DNA of 37,239 bases from Mesorhizobium sp. LSHC420B00 (GCF_000503055.1 NZ_AYVY01000020.1:49043-86281), one strand, 5' to 3'; counted from the stretch's first letter, positions 8,593 through 16,207 are shown. The notes: generated by a model from the sequence alone, not told the origin. Program-made: numbers and translations.

Positions 8593-9597
8593 TCAGTCCG
8601 CCGGGAAAAAGGCCGGCCCGACCACTCTCACCGGCCGCGCGCCGATCGCTCTTTCGACCGACTGATGCTGGGCAGCCCCTGGCACCTCGGCAACCGGCGT
8701 TTTTGCCCCTGCGAGAGCGGTACCGGCGGTTTCGATCCCGGATTCAGGAATTTCCGCGACGATGCCAAAATCCGGCTTTGCCGTCGGCAACGGAATGATG
8801 GCGTTGCTCATGTTGGCCGGTGTCACGGTTCGTGCCCTGAGTTCGGCGACGCGCTGGTAATAGCGCTTGACGTCGCAGGCCTTGAAGTTCGCGTCGTCGC
8901 GGTACCTGAAGGCGGTCGCAAGCTCCACATAGGGCTTTTGCGTCTCGAGCGCGATCATCTCTTCGGTCTCGCGGGTGGCATCGCTCAGCGTATAGAGTTC
9001 GACGCCGGCATCGTCGCAGATATAGCGGCACTGATCGACCGTTTCCTTCAGATCGTCGTTCTTGGCGAACTGCGATTTTGGCGCGGGGAAGAAATATCCG
9101 TCCGACAAGCGAACGCAAAACAGCATCCGATTGCCACCCATTGTTGCGCCTGCGGACTGGGTTTTGGGTGCTGTGCGCTGCTGCGCCGGCGGCTGGTCTT
9201 GCTGCGCCTGCTGCTTCTTGGCAGCGGGGGCGGCGCAGCCCAGCGCGACGAACCTGGCCTTCAGGCCGGAGGTGTCCCTGCCCGAATTCGACAGTCTGGC
9301 GATCTGCCGTTGCACCTCCGCCTTGCTGCTTACGAGGTCGGCGCAGGGGTTGAAGAAGAACCCGGCCGTTTTCGCCGTGCATCGGCGCTGTCTCTCCAGC
9401 CTTTGAATCGCGGCGAGTTGCCGGCGTAGTTGGGCAAGCTCGGGGCTGGTCCCGGCGCCACGCCCCGCCGAAAGCAATTGGCTCCTGATCGCGCCGCAGC
9501 TATCCGCATAGGAGGAGGACGTGCCGAGCGCAACGGCTATTGCCGACACCAGCATCAGAATCGTGAGAAGCCAGAAGCGTGTCATTGGAGCGACCAT
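8593..9597 (-). CDS. DUF2865 domain protein, exported, unknown function
   Basis: A 334-aa exported protein with a signal peptide starting at MTRFWLLTILMLVSAI (cleavage near SSYADS). Residues about 35-125 form a Cys-containing helical part (SCGAIRSQL, QRRCTAKTAGFFFNPCADL), followed by a Gln/Pro/Ala linker (KKQQAQQDQPPAQQR). The core MLFCVRLSDGYFFPAPKSQF and DQCRYICDDAGVELYTL matches the DUF2865 family of alphaproteobacteria; function is unknown. The C-terminal 80 residues are Ala/Pro-rich and low complexity. Either Met1 (9597) or Met5 (9585) could start translation; the signal peptide favours Met5 and neither has a strong ribosome site. Confidence 0.85.
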   Translation of the reverse strand: MVAPMTRFWLLTILMLVSAIAVALGTSSSYADSCGAIRSQLLSAGRGAGTSPELAQLRRQLAAIQRLERQRRCTAKTAGFFFNPCADLVSSKAEVQRQIARLSNSGRDTSGLKARFVALGCAAPAAKKQQAQQDQPPAQQRTAPKTQSAGATMGGNRMLFCVRLSDGYFFPAPKSQFAKNDDLKETVDQCRYICDDAGVELYTLSDATRETEEMIALETQKPYVELATAFRYRDDANFKACDVKRYYQRVAELRARTVTPANMSNAIIPLPTAKPDFGIVAEIPESGIETAGTALAGAKTPVAEVPGAAQHQSVERAIGARPVRVVGPAFFPAD

Positions 9598-9918
9598 TGT
9601 TCTTGTTGCGCCGAGAACAGGATTTCTTTGTCGACTATGGATAAGTACTGGCTAAATCAGTTTTACCTAATTGAAGTAGACCGCCCCGCCACCAGAGACT
9701 TTAGTTCTAGTGTATTATATCCACTGGCGTAAATTCAATATTACATTTTTATTTCAAGATTGAGACGAACCGGCAGCAACGCCGGCGAACTCGCGCCACG
9801 GCGAAGTTTGAAGCACCCGGCCGGTTCCGCACCGCGATCAATCCGGCGTTACCGGCCGGCCGTTGCTGAAACCTTAGCCCCAAGTTCGGCGTTGAGCGGC
9901 CAAAGGAGGAGACCGCAA
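9598..9918. other. Gene-free stretch with an AT-rich core
   Basis: About 320 bp between the divergent DUF2865 gene and the 71-aa gene. Roughly 9640-9760 is markedly AT-rich against a GC-rich background (for example GTGTATTATATCC near 9710-9722), followed by GC-rich sequence with several CCGGC motifs. It probably holds the two divergent promoters; no specific -35/-10 pair could be fixed. Confidence 0.4.
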
Positions 9919-10134
9919 ATGTCGATTCATTTCACTGTCGCGGGCCTGACCAGGAATCTGTTCCATTCACTTGGGCTGGACCATGAACGCACACCGAGGC
10001 CGCTCGACCACGAGCAGAGGCTTTTGCTGGAGTGCTATCTCGCCGGCCAGATTCCGGAATCGGCCTGGAGCGACTATGTCTTCGAAATGCCGGAACTGGC
10101 GCGACATGTCGAGGCCAGACGAAGCCGCCACTAA
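9919..10134 (+). CDS. Small conserved-looking hypothetical protein (71 aa)
   Basis: A 71-aa soluble protein, MSIHFTVAGLTRNLFHSLGLD..., ending LARHVEARRSRH. GGAGGA sits 8 nt before this ATG, which is why I place the start here although the frame is open from 9760. No signal peptide, membrane segment or known motif. The central part (RPLDHEQRLLLECYLAGQIPESAW) looks like an amphipathic helical unit. I do not recognise its function; it resembles small hypothetical proteins of Rhizobiales. Confidence 0.6.
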   Translation: MSIHFTVAGLTRNLFHSLGLDHERTPRPLDHEQRLLLECYLAGQIPESAWSDYVFEMPELARHVEARRSRH

Positions 10135-10187
10135 AGCGCATCGCGGTCGACCGGGCCTCATGCGACGCGCTTAGGTTCTTGTTTTAT

Positions 10188-10232
10188 GCATGTCGTTGTC
10201 GCAAAACCGCTGCACACTTTTGCTCGACATGC
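10188..10232. repeat. Rhizobial intergenic palindromic repeat, unit 1
   Basis: A nested hairpin: outer arms GCATGTCG (10188-10195) and CGACATGC (10225-10232), inner arms GCAAAA (10201-10206) and TTTTGC (10218-10223). I recognise this as close to a short dispersed repeat found many times in Rhizobiales chromosomes; copy number cannot be checked within this window. Confidence 0.6.
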
Positions 10233-10236
10233 GCTA

Positions 10237-10273
10237 GATCCCGAAAAGTAGAATCCGGTTGTCGGAAAAGATC
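10237..10273. repeat. Rhizobial intergenic palindromic repeat, unit 2
   Basis: Flanked by GATC at both ends, with CCGAAAAG and CGGAAAAG blocks around a CCGG centre. It closely resembles a very common Rhizobiales intergenic repeat and directly follows unit 1, so the two form a composite element. Its right end overlaps the stop codon of the gene at 10272-10676. Confidence 0.6.
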
Positions 10274-10676
10274 AAGGCGAAGCCTGCACCCGCGTTGCAG
10301 GCTGTTTTTGTTTGGGCGAGTTGAATTGCAGAGTGAACACCTTGCCCGGGATGCCTTCAGCCAGCGCCGGTGAAAGGCTCAACGGCAGGCAGTGGTCCAC
10401 GGCCGCAATCGCCGCATCGACAAAAGCTTGCCGCGCCTTCTCGTCGCCGGCCACGCGGATGGCAGTCGGCTTGGGCCGGCCGATCAGCGTGCCATTGCGC
10501 CTGAAGCTGAAGCTCAGGGTGACGGTGGAGTTCCCGGCATTCGCTGGCGGGGTCCAGCACGCCTGGATGGCAGCCCCGACCTCGGGCATGGAGTTGAGCG
10601 TTGCTGCATTCGATTGACCGGCTGTGCCCGCCAGCATGGCGCCTGCAATCACCACCATTCCAGCAATGCTTTTCAT
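10272..10676 (-). CDS. Secreted small protein, TonB C-terminal-like fold suspected
   Basis: A 134-aa protein with a signal peptide (MKSIAGMVVIAGAMLAGTAG, cleavage near QSNAAT). The mature part (PEVGAAIQACWTPPANAGNS, VTLSFSFRRNGTLIGRP, then AFVDAAIAAVDHCLPLSLSP and GKVFTLQFNSP) has the strand-helix-strand order of TonB/TolA C-terminal domains, with two Cys that could pair. The similarity is by eye, so the domain call is tentative. Its ATG overlaps the stop of an upstream 64-codon frame as ATGA. Its own stop codon lies in the end of a dispersed repeat, so the repeat may have supplied the present C-terminus. Confidence 0.7.
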   Translation of the reverse strand: MKSIAGMVVIAGAMLAGTAGQSNAATLNSMPEVGAAIQACWTPPANAGNSTVTLSFSFRRNGTLIGRPKPTAIRVAGDEKARQAFVDAAIAAVDHCLPLSLSPALAEGIPGKVFTLQFNSPKQKQPATRVQASP

Positions 10677-10867
10677 GACAGGGCCTCTGTCCTTGAACCG
10701 CCCTCGAGGACGTGACTAACTTCGATGGTAGGGCCGACATCGGCGATGACAAGGTGCCAGCAACGCGCTTCATCAGCCATGCAGGCGTCGTGAAGCGCCG
10801 TCGGCCGCAACTTCGGCAGGGCTGCAACAAGCAAAAGGCCGGCGAGCAGCCGACCTTTGCTTTCCAT
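10673..10867 (-). CDS. Possible small exported protein coupled to the downstream gene
   Basis: A 64-aa frame starting MESKGRLLAGLLLVAALPKL, a plausible signal-like hydrophobic start, followed by a short Cys-containing tail (DACMADEARCWHLVIADVG). Its TGA overlaps the ATG of the next gene (ATGA), which suggests a translated leader. A palindrome about 50 bp upstream (10918-10936) fits a promoter region. There is no good ribosome site and no recognised family, so it may be spurious. Confidence 0.3.
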   Translation of the reverse strand: MESKGRLLAGLLLVAALPKLRPTALHDACMADEARCWHLVIADVGPTIEVSHVLEGGSRTEALS

Positions 10868-10917
10868 CCGCGCCAGTACATCCGTGGTCGCGGGCTGGAG
10901 GTGGATACAGTAGAAAG

Positions 10918-10936
10918 GGTTTCGGTTAACGAAACC
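10918..10936. promoter_or_regulatory. Palindrome in the 10868-11040 gap
   Basis: GGTTTCG, spacer GTTAA, CGAAACC; the pairing extends outward with one bulge (AAGG / CCTT). Positioned about 50 bp upstream of the 64-aa frame on the minus strand and about 100 bp beyond the 3' end of the GST gene. Probably a regulator site; no other features are seen between 10868 and 11040. Confidence 0.4.
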
Positions 10937-11040
10937 TTAAGCTCCCCACATCGTGCAAACAGGGGAGAGTAAAAAAGAATTACCCCAGATCGTTACCGGC
11001 TCCTGCAGAACGTACGGACGATCGCCGGCCTGCACGTGCC

Positions 11041-11931
11041 TCAGGCGTTGGCCTGCGACCGCACATAGGCGATATAGCCGCGCACATCGCCGGCCGGCTC
11101 GGCATAGGCCTTGCCGAGCTTCTTCTCGATCGCCGTCATATAGTCTTTTGCCCATTGGGGCAGCGCATAGTCGATGACGGCGAGGAACTCGAGCGTCGCC
11201 GCCAGACGGATGTCGGCGATCGACGGGTTCTTGCCGCCGATGAACGGCTTGCCGTTCCTGAAGAAGCTGTGAAACACCTCCAGCGGCTCGGCTATCGCTT
11301 CTATAGCGGCCTTTTGGGCTTCCGACTTCTTGTCGGGATGAGCGTCGCTGTGGCCGACCTCGCCGGCATATTGCGGGAAATTCAGTGCAGGATAGGTGGC
11401 GCGCGCCACATAGGGGTAGAGCGTCCCGATCAGGTAGAACATGGCGCTGTCGATCATTGCCCGCTTGGCCGGCGCCTTGGGATATAGTTTCTCCAGCCCG
11501 TGCTTGTTGGCGAGGTACTGCATGATGGCGCAGCTTTCCCACAAGACACCTCTCGGCAGGCCCTTGTCCTCGATCATCGGCGTCAAATGGGCCGGGTTTC
11601 GCGCCATGTATTCAGGCGAGCGCGTGTGGCCCCATACGTCGGTCTCGGAATGGTCGAGCCCGGCCGCGCGCGCAAACACCCGTACGCTCATATTGTTGAC
11701 GCTCGGCTTCAGCATGCTGAGCATCAGCGCGGGTTTTTTCGCTGATTTCGCTACGGCCTTCCGCGCGGACTTCGCGGATGCCTTGGCTGCAGGTTTTGCG
11801 GCGGCTTTCGTTGCCGACTTGGCGGACGCTTTCGACGCCTTGGCTGCAGGCTTTGTCGCGGCCTTGGCAACTGGTTTCGGAGCGGCCTTGGCGGCCGGCT
11901 TCTTCGCACTCTTCGTTGTCGTCTTTGCCAT
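11041..11931 (-). CDS. Glutathione S-transferase-like protein with an N-terminal Lys/Ala-rich histone-H1-like tail
   Basis: A 296-aa protein in two parts. Residues 1-68 are almost only Lys, Ala, Ser, Pro and Thr in repeating AAKPAAKA / ASAKSA units, like the tails of bacterial histone H1-like proteins; highly basic and disordered. From about residue 69 a GST-type thioredoxin fold follows (MLKPSVNNMSVRVFARAAGL, RNPAHLTPMIEDKG, then the glutathione-binding type segment LWESCAIMQYLANKHGLEKLYP), and a helical C-terminal domain (SIADIRLAATLEFLAVIDYALPQW). Reduction or conjugation with glutathione is inferred from the fold. The tail may bind DNA or another polyanion; no signal peptide or membrane helix is visible. 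It lies 27 bp after the VOC gene and is probably co-transcribed with it. Confidence 0.85.
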   Translation of the reverse strand: MAKTTTKSAKKPAAKAAPKPVAKAATKPAAKASKASAKSATKAAAKPAAKASAKSARKAVAKSAKKPALMLSMLKPSVNNMSVRVFARAAGLDHSETDVWGHTRSPEYMARNPAHLTPMIEDKGLPRGVLWESCAIMQYLANKHGLEKLYPKAPAKRAMIDSAMFYLIGTLYPYVARATYPALNFPQYAGEVGHSDAHPDKKSEAQKAAIEAIAEPLEVFHSFFRNGKPFIGGKNPSIADIRLAATLEFLAVIDYALPQWAKDYMTAIEKKLGKAYAEPAGDVRGYIAYVRSQANA

Positions 11932-11958
11932 TGTGTCCTCCCTTTGTTTGGCCTGTCG

Positions 11959-12540
11959 TCAGTATGGATCTTTCGGAGCGCGGTCTTCCGACAAGGTCGC
12001 GCGGGAGCGCTCGACAAGCGCCTGGATCGCGTCGGCGAGATGCACCTCGGCTATTGCGTAGTCGCCGCGCGCGACGCGGATCTTGTGCGCCTGCATCAAC
12101 ACGTCGGCATGGGTGAAGCCCGCCGGCGGCTCGAAACGGTAGGAGGCGAGCTCGATCAGCAGGCCGAGCGGATCCTCGAAGTAGATCGAGTCCATGAAGC
12201 CGCGATCCTTGACGCCGCTGTGCTTGATGGCGCGCTCGTCGAGCCGGCCGACCGCCTGCAAAAAGGTGACGCGCGACACCGCGAAAGCGATGTGATGGAC
12301 GCAGCCCGTATCGGTTGGCGTGCGCCGCTTGACCGGCGTGCGGCTCTCGTCGGTGAAGACGGTGATCAGCCGGCCGTCGCCCGGATCGAAATAAAGATGG
12401 CTTTCGCTGGCTTTGTCGAGGTTGGGCTGCTCGAAGATGAAAGGCATGCCGAGCACGCCTTCCCAGAAATCGATGGAGCTCTGGCGATCGGCGCCGACCA
12501 GCGTGATGTGATGGACGCCTTGTGATTGCAGCTTCTGCAT
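11959..12540 (-). CDS. VOC-superfamily (glyoxalase/ring-cleaving dioxygenase-like) protein
   Basis: A 193-aa protein with two vicinal-oxygen-chelate half-motifs: VHHITLVGADRQSSIDFWEGVLGMPF at the N-terminus and GCVHHIAFAVSR in the middle, giving His ligands, with the YFEDPLGLLIELASYRF segment supplying the usual acidic ligand. The substrate is unknown. The frame is open further upstream, but GGGAGGAG lies just before the ATG at 12538-12540, and the residues before it are Arg-rich shadow sequence. It precedes the GST gene by 27 bp; a glutathione- or aldehyde-related detoxification pair is plausible but inferred. Confidence 0.82.
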   Translation of the reverse strand: MQKLQSQGVHHITLVGADRQSSIDFWEGVLGMPFIFEQPNLDKASESHLYFDPGDGRLITVFTDESRTPVKRRTPTDTGCVHHIAFAVSRVTFLQAVGRLDERAIKHSGVKDRGFMDSIYFEDPLGLLIELASYRFEPPAGFTHADVLMQAHKIRVARGDYAIAEVHLADAIQALVERSRATLSEDRAPKDPY

Positions 12541-12958
12541 CTGACTCCTCCCGGCCACGCCGTCTTGCCGCCGAACGGAAGTTCGGATGCCCAGTCGCGC
12601 TTGGATCAGCGCCCGGCATGTGACCGCGCCCGGCCTCGCTCGCCTGCGCTCCGCATTCCGCATCCTGCAGGAGTGCGGCCGGAGCTTTGATGAACGGATG
12701 CTAATTCAATCCGAGGCGTTGCGCCAGAAGCGCTGAGTTTCAAGAACTCCACGCAGGCGCCAAGAGCGGCACCGGGATCGCGGACGCCTTCGCCGAGCTC
12801 GCCGAAACGATCCGTCGCCGGCAGCTGTAATGGTGCGGCAGCCCGCAGGTCGCTGGGTTTCCCGAGCGGCCGGTTTGGCGACGGCAGGTCAAAGGGGCCT
12901 CGTTGACGCATGCCGCGCCTGGTTCGGATTACGGGCATCCGCGGCCCTTAGATGAAAA
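12541..12958. other. Gene-free stretch, possible decayed 3' gene end
   Basis: About 420 bp with no gene that has a credible start. On the plus strand a frame ending TAA near 12830 reads ELHAGAKSGTGIADAF then AELAETIRRRQL, which looks like a genuine helical protein C-terminus but cannot be extended to a start. I read this as a possible remnant or as chance. Promoters for the VOC gene lie at its left end. Confidence 0.3.
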
Positions 12959-13399
12959 TCACATATTCTTCATCGGCACGTCGGGATCGACATGTCCCCC
13001 ATCAGCAGTGATCTTCAGCCGTGAGAGGTAGTGCTCCCATCCCCTTCGGTGGCTGTCACGCTCCTTTGCGTTCGGCAGTCCGCTGTGCGTGAAGCGGATC
13101 AGTGTCCCCGCATCCCTCGCGATCAGGTCGATCTCGACATGGCTGGAGCCGGGCGGCACGGTCTCGTTGTCTTCCCAGCCAAAACTGTAGGCAAGACGGT
13201 GGACCGGGATCACCTCGGTGAACTCACCGCGGGCCATATGGCGACCACCGACATTGACGAGGAACAGACCGCCCGGCGATGCATCCAAATTCGCTTCGGT
13301 CCCGATCCATCGCACGATCTGGTCCGGATCCGTCAAAAGCGCGAACACGGTCGCTTGTGGCGCGGCGACCTCAATCTCTGTGTAAACCGATTCCGCCAT
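12959..13399 (-). CDS. SRPBCC/AHSA1-family protein
   Basis: A 146-aa soluble protein with the Bet v1/START-like fold of the AHSA1 group. Typical elements are the N-terminal strand and helix (EIEVAAPQATVFALLTDPDQIVRWIG), the central strand with GGLFLVNVGGRHMARGEFTEVIP, SFGWEDN, and the C-terminal helix with GWEHYLSRLK. Members bind hydrophobic ligands or act in stress responses; the ligand cannot be told. It diverges from the adenylate cyclase gene with about 50 bp between them, so both promoters must be compressed there. Confidence 0.85.
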   Translation of the reverse strand: MAESVYTEIEVAAPQATVFALLTDPDQIVRWIGTEANLDASPGGLFLVNVGGRHMARGEFTEVIPVHRLAYSFGWEDNETVPPGSSHVEIDLIARDAGTLIRFTHSGLPNAKERDSHRRGWEHYLSRLKITADGGHVDPDVPMKNM

Positions 13400-13449
13400 C
13401 GCTCACTCCAGGTCACATCCGCATCGAATGCCGTGCATGATTGAAGCGA

Positions 13450-14583
13450 ATGTGGGGAGTTGCAAGAAGATGTTCGAGGCGTAAGCATAAGCCTGTGCCG
13501 AGTGACCTTCTACCGATGCTTCTCGCAAACTCGCTTTCATTCCTTCTGGACGACGCCGCGCATATTGGCGACGGTGGGCGACTTCTATTGCAGCTCTCAA
13601 CGCATTTGATGGAAGACGGCCTGCCGATCATCGCCGGCGCGCTGGCGCAGGATGCTCCCGACCCGATCATTTCACGCCGCATCTGGCTCTGGCGAGCGCC
13701 TGGGAATGAAGTGGTCGAGGCTTTGGGCATAGGCGCCGACCGCCAGAATGCCGATCCCCGGCTCGTGCTGCGGGAGTGGCTTGGCACGACGCGGGCGATG
13801 GTGTTCGACGAGCGAGCGGGCGGTGTCGCACCGACTTTGGTGTGGGCGTTCGATCATACTCCGGATGAGGCGCAGTCAGAGCTGCTGCGGCAAATCTCCC
13901 GGTTTGCTGCGGCTCCGATGACCGCACTCGCAGAACGGTCCGCGAAACGCGCATTGCTCGAAGCATATTTGGGAAAGCGCAGTGCAGCACATGTGCTCAA
14001 CGGTCATTCTCGTCGAGTAAAGGGAGAGACGATACGGGCCGCGCTTCTGTGCGCGGACCTTCGAGGTTTCACCGATCTATCCGAGGTTCATGATGCAGAC
14101 GAGATCGTATTGGTACTTGATGCCTGGTTCGATTGCGTCGCCGGCGCGGTGCACGCATTTGGTGGTGAGGTTCTCAAGTTTATAGGTGATGGCGTCCTCG
14201 CGATTTTCCCGATTGGCGAGCGCGATGCAAATGCCGCATGTGACGCTGCGGTACGCGCCGTGAAGGCCACGCGCGCCGGGATAGATCATCTCAACCAAAC
14301 TCGGCGCCGCAATGGCGGCCCTGAGCTCGGATATGGCATTGGCCTGCATGTCGGCGAGATACTCTGGGGGAATATCGGCACTGCCGGCAGGTTGGACTTC
14401 ACCGCTATCGGCAAGGCTGTAAATCTTGTCAGCCGCATCGAAGGGCTGTGCAAGCCGTTGGGACGGACGGTGCTCGCGTCGACAGTGTTCGAGGCAGAAA
14501 CTACCGAGCCGATGATCGCCATGGGCAGTCATCCGCTCGGAGGAATAGCAGGCGCGCAAACACTTTTCGGCTTACCGGAATAG
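13450..14583 (+). CDS. Class III adenylate cyclase domain protein with an unrecognised N-terminal region
   Basis: A 377-aa soluble protein (counted from this ATG; a TTG at 13441 and a GTG at 13495 are in-frame alternatives and none has a clear ribosome site). Residues about 1-190 are an N-terminal region I do not recognise, possibly a sensor. The C-terminal cyclase domain has all catalytic positions: metal-binding D203 (CADLRGFTDLSE) and D247 (FIGDG), adenine-selecting K243 and D316 (LDFTAIG), and transition-state N325 and R329 (KAVNLVSRIEG). It should therefore make cAMP from ATP as a homodimer. This type of free-standing cyclase is multicopy in rhizobia. It is the last chromosomal gene before the tRNA-Glu island. 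Confidence 0.86.
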   Translation: MWGVARRCSRRKHKPVPSDLLPMLLANSLSFLLDDAAHIGDGGRLLLQLSTHLMEDGLPIIAGALAQDAPDPIISRRIWLWRAPGNEVVEALGIGADRQNADPRLVLREWLGTTRAMVFDERAGGVAPTLVWAFDHTPDEAQSELLRQISRFAAAPMTALAERSAKRALLEAYLGKRSAAHVLNGHSRRVKGETIRAALLCADLRGFTDLSEVHDADEIVLVLDAWFDCVAGAVHAFGGEVLKFIGDGVLAIFPIGERDANAACDAAVRAVKATRAGIDHLNQTRRRNGGPELGYGIGLHVGEILWGNIGTAGRLDFTAIGKAVNLVSRIEGLCKPLGRTVLASTVFEAETTEPMIAMGSHPLGGIAGAQTLFGLPE

Positions 14584-14726
14584 ATCGAATGGTTGAGCGC
14601 GCCGTGGATGTGTCGTTCGCAGCATATCTTGGTATCGTGCGAAGCCATGACTGAGCGGCAATGAGCCAAACCCGCCGCGACCCAAGGCGATGGATCGGAT
14701 TGATGGTTTGCGGAGAGCTTGGAGAG

Positions 14727-14777
14727 ACTTGGTACGCCCAAGGGGAATCGAACCCCTGTTCCCGCCGTGAGAGGGCG
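14727..14777 (-). repeat. attL: displaced 3' half of tRNA-Glu, 51-bp direct repeat
   Basis: Identical over 51 bp to 24705-24755. On the minus strand it covers the anticodon loop, variable region, T arm, acceptor 3' strand and CCA end of tRNA-Glu, but the 5' half is absent, so it is not a functional tRNA. It marks the left junction of the island. Identity ends in the anticodon stem, where tyrosine integrases of tRNA-targeting elements usually cross over. The 14584-14726 stretch to its left is chromosomal and shows no gene. Confidence 0.92.
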
Positions 14778-14878
14778 TCCGGACAGCCTTTCCGAGTTTT
14801 TCCGGGTATCCAAAAGCCATGCAATATCATATACTTGGTTGAAATCGAACCAAAGCGAACTCCGGCAAACTCGGACGG

Positions 14879-14900
14879 ATATTTGGTTCATATTTGTTCC
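14879..14900. promoter_or_regulatory. Candidate integrase arm-type sites, left end
   Basis: ATATTTGGT, 2-nt spacer, ATATTTGTTCC. The same module with a 3-nt spacer occurs in the same orientation at 24629-24651 inside the right end. Nearby inverted pairs (CCGAGTTTTTCCGG at 14792-14805 with CCGGCAAACTCGG at 14862-14874; GAACCAAA at 14847-14854 with TTTGGTTC at 14882-14889) add to the impression of a recombination-protein binding region. It also overlaps the likely integrase promoter area. Confidence 0.5.
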
Positions 14901-14920
14901 GAGTTGTGATGGAGGGCGAA

Positions 14921-16207
14921 GTGCCGAAGACCGTAAAAGACGCGAAACTGGATAATCCGACCGCGAGAAAGGCGCTCGCCATTGGTAAGCGGCCTCATTG
15001 GAAAACCCTCGTTCCGGAAAGGCTTCATCTCGGATACCGCCGCAAGTCTAGGGACGCGGCCGGCGTCTGGTTGGTCCGGCGCTATGTTGGCCGTGAGCGT
15101 TATCGGGTGTCCCTCCTAGGAACGGCGCACGAGACGGCCGACGAGAGCTCAAAGGCCCCGGGCACGTTCACTTTCGAGGAGGCCCAGAAGCTCGCCCTGC
15201 TGCATCGCAACCTTGTCGAGGGCAGGCCGAAAACTGCGAACCTGACTGTTGCCGAGGCCGTTGAAGACTACATCCGCTATTTGAAGGCCGAAAAGAAGAG
15301 CGGCAAGGACGCCGAAGGCCGCGCCAACGCCCTCATCCTTCCAGTGCTCGGCAAGTACAAAGTGTCCGAACTCACGAAACGGCAGATAGAAAAATGGCGC
15401 GACGACCTCGCCAAAAAGGGCCGGCTCCTTCGATCCAGGAAGGGCAAGGAACCGAAGACCGCCAAGGCTCCTGAGACCGAAAATGAAATTCGCGCCCGCA
15501 AGGCGACAGTCAACAGGACGCTGACGACCCTCAAAGCCGCGCTCAACCGCGCCTATGCCGAGAACGACGAAATTGCCGACAAGCCGGACGCCTGGCGCAC
15601 GGTCAAGCCGTTCGGGAAGGTCGACGCCGCGCGCCCGGACTTCCTGTCGGTCGCCGAGGCCCAGCGTCTGATAAATGCGGCCGATCGCGCCTCCGGCTTT
15701 CGGGACCTCGTGCACGGCGCGCTCCTAACGGGGTGTCGCTATGGCGAGCTATGCGCGCTCAAGGTCCGCGACTTCGCGGGCGGCAAGATCATGATCCATA
15801 CGTCGAAGTCCGGGAAGCCACGCACCGTCCGCTTGACTGAGGAAGGCGTGGAGTTTTTCGCCGCGCTCGTTGCAGGCCGCGCTGGCGACGAGCCGATGTT
15901 CCGCCGCGACGGCTCCGAAATATGGAAGGAGTCATCGCAGGGCCGTCCGATGCGGGAGACCTGCAAAGCGGCCAGGATCGTCCCGGCTGTCGGCTTTCAT
16001 CAATTGCGCCACACTTGGGCTTCCTTGGCGGTGATGAACGGGACGCCGCTGATGGTCGTGGCGATGAACTTGGGGCACCGCGACACGACGATGGTTGAGC
16101 GTCATTATGCTCACCTGACCTCAAATTTCATCGATGAAGCAATCATGGCGGGTGCGCCGCGCTATGGTGCTGTTGAAGTGAGTAACGTCACCGCAATCCA
16201 CAAATAA
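14921..16207 (+). CDS. int: Tyrosine-type site-specific integrase of the island
   Basis: A 428-aa phage-type tyrosine recombinase that inserts and excises the element at tRNA-Glu. An N-terminal arm-binding region (HWKTLVPERLHLGYRRKS...) is followed by a SAM-like core-binding domain (VAEAVEDYIRYLKAEKKSG to ALNRAYAENDE) and the catalytic domain. Catalytic residues are all present: R273 (GCRYGEL), a Lys in TSKSGKPR (296 or 299), H360 and R363 (HQLRHTW), H386 (LGHRD) and nucleophile Y396 (ERHYAHL). The frame is open from 14894, but GTG 14921 has GGAGGG 4 nt before it and gives the usual start MPKTVKDAKLDNPTARKAL of rhizobial integrases. It lies about 140 bp inside attL. Confidence 0.95.
   Translation: MPKTVKDAKLDNPTARKALAIGKRPHWKTLVPERLHLGYRRKSRDAAGVWLVRRYVGRERYRVSLLGTAHETADESSKAPGTFTFEEAQKLALLHRNLVEGRPKTANLTVAEAVEDYIRYLKAEKKSGKDAEGRANALILPVLGKYKVSELTKRQIEKWRDDLAKKGRLLRSRKGKEPKTAKAPETENEIRARKATVNRTLTTLKAALNRAYAENDEIADKPDAWRTVKPFGKVDAARPDFLSVAEAQRLINAADRASGFRDLVHGALLTGCRYGELCALKVRDFAGGKIMIHTSKSGKPRTVRLTEEGVEFFAALVAGRAGDEPMFRRDGSEIWKESSQGRPMRETCKAARIVPAVGFHQLRHTWASLAVMNGTPLMVVAMNLGHRDTTMVERHYAHLTSNFIDEAIMAGAPRYGAVEVSNVTAIHK

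Noticed and set aside
14727..14777. Second functional tRNA-Glu
   Set aside because: Only the 3' half is present; sequence diverges from the tRNA in the anticodon stem, and the D arm and 5' acceptor strand are missing.
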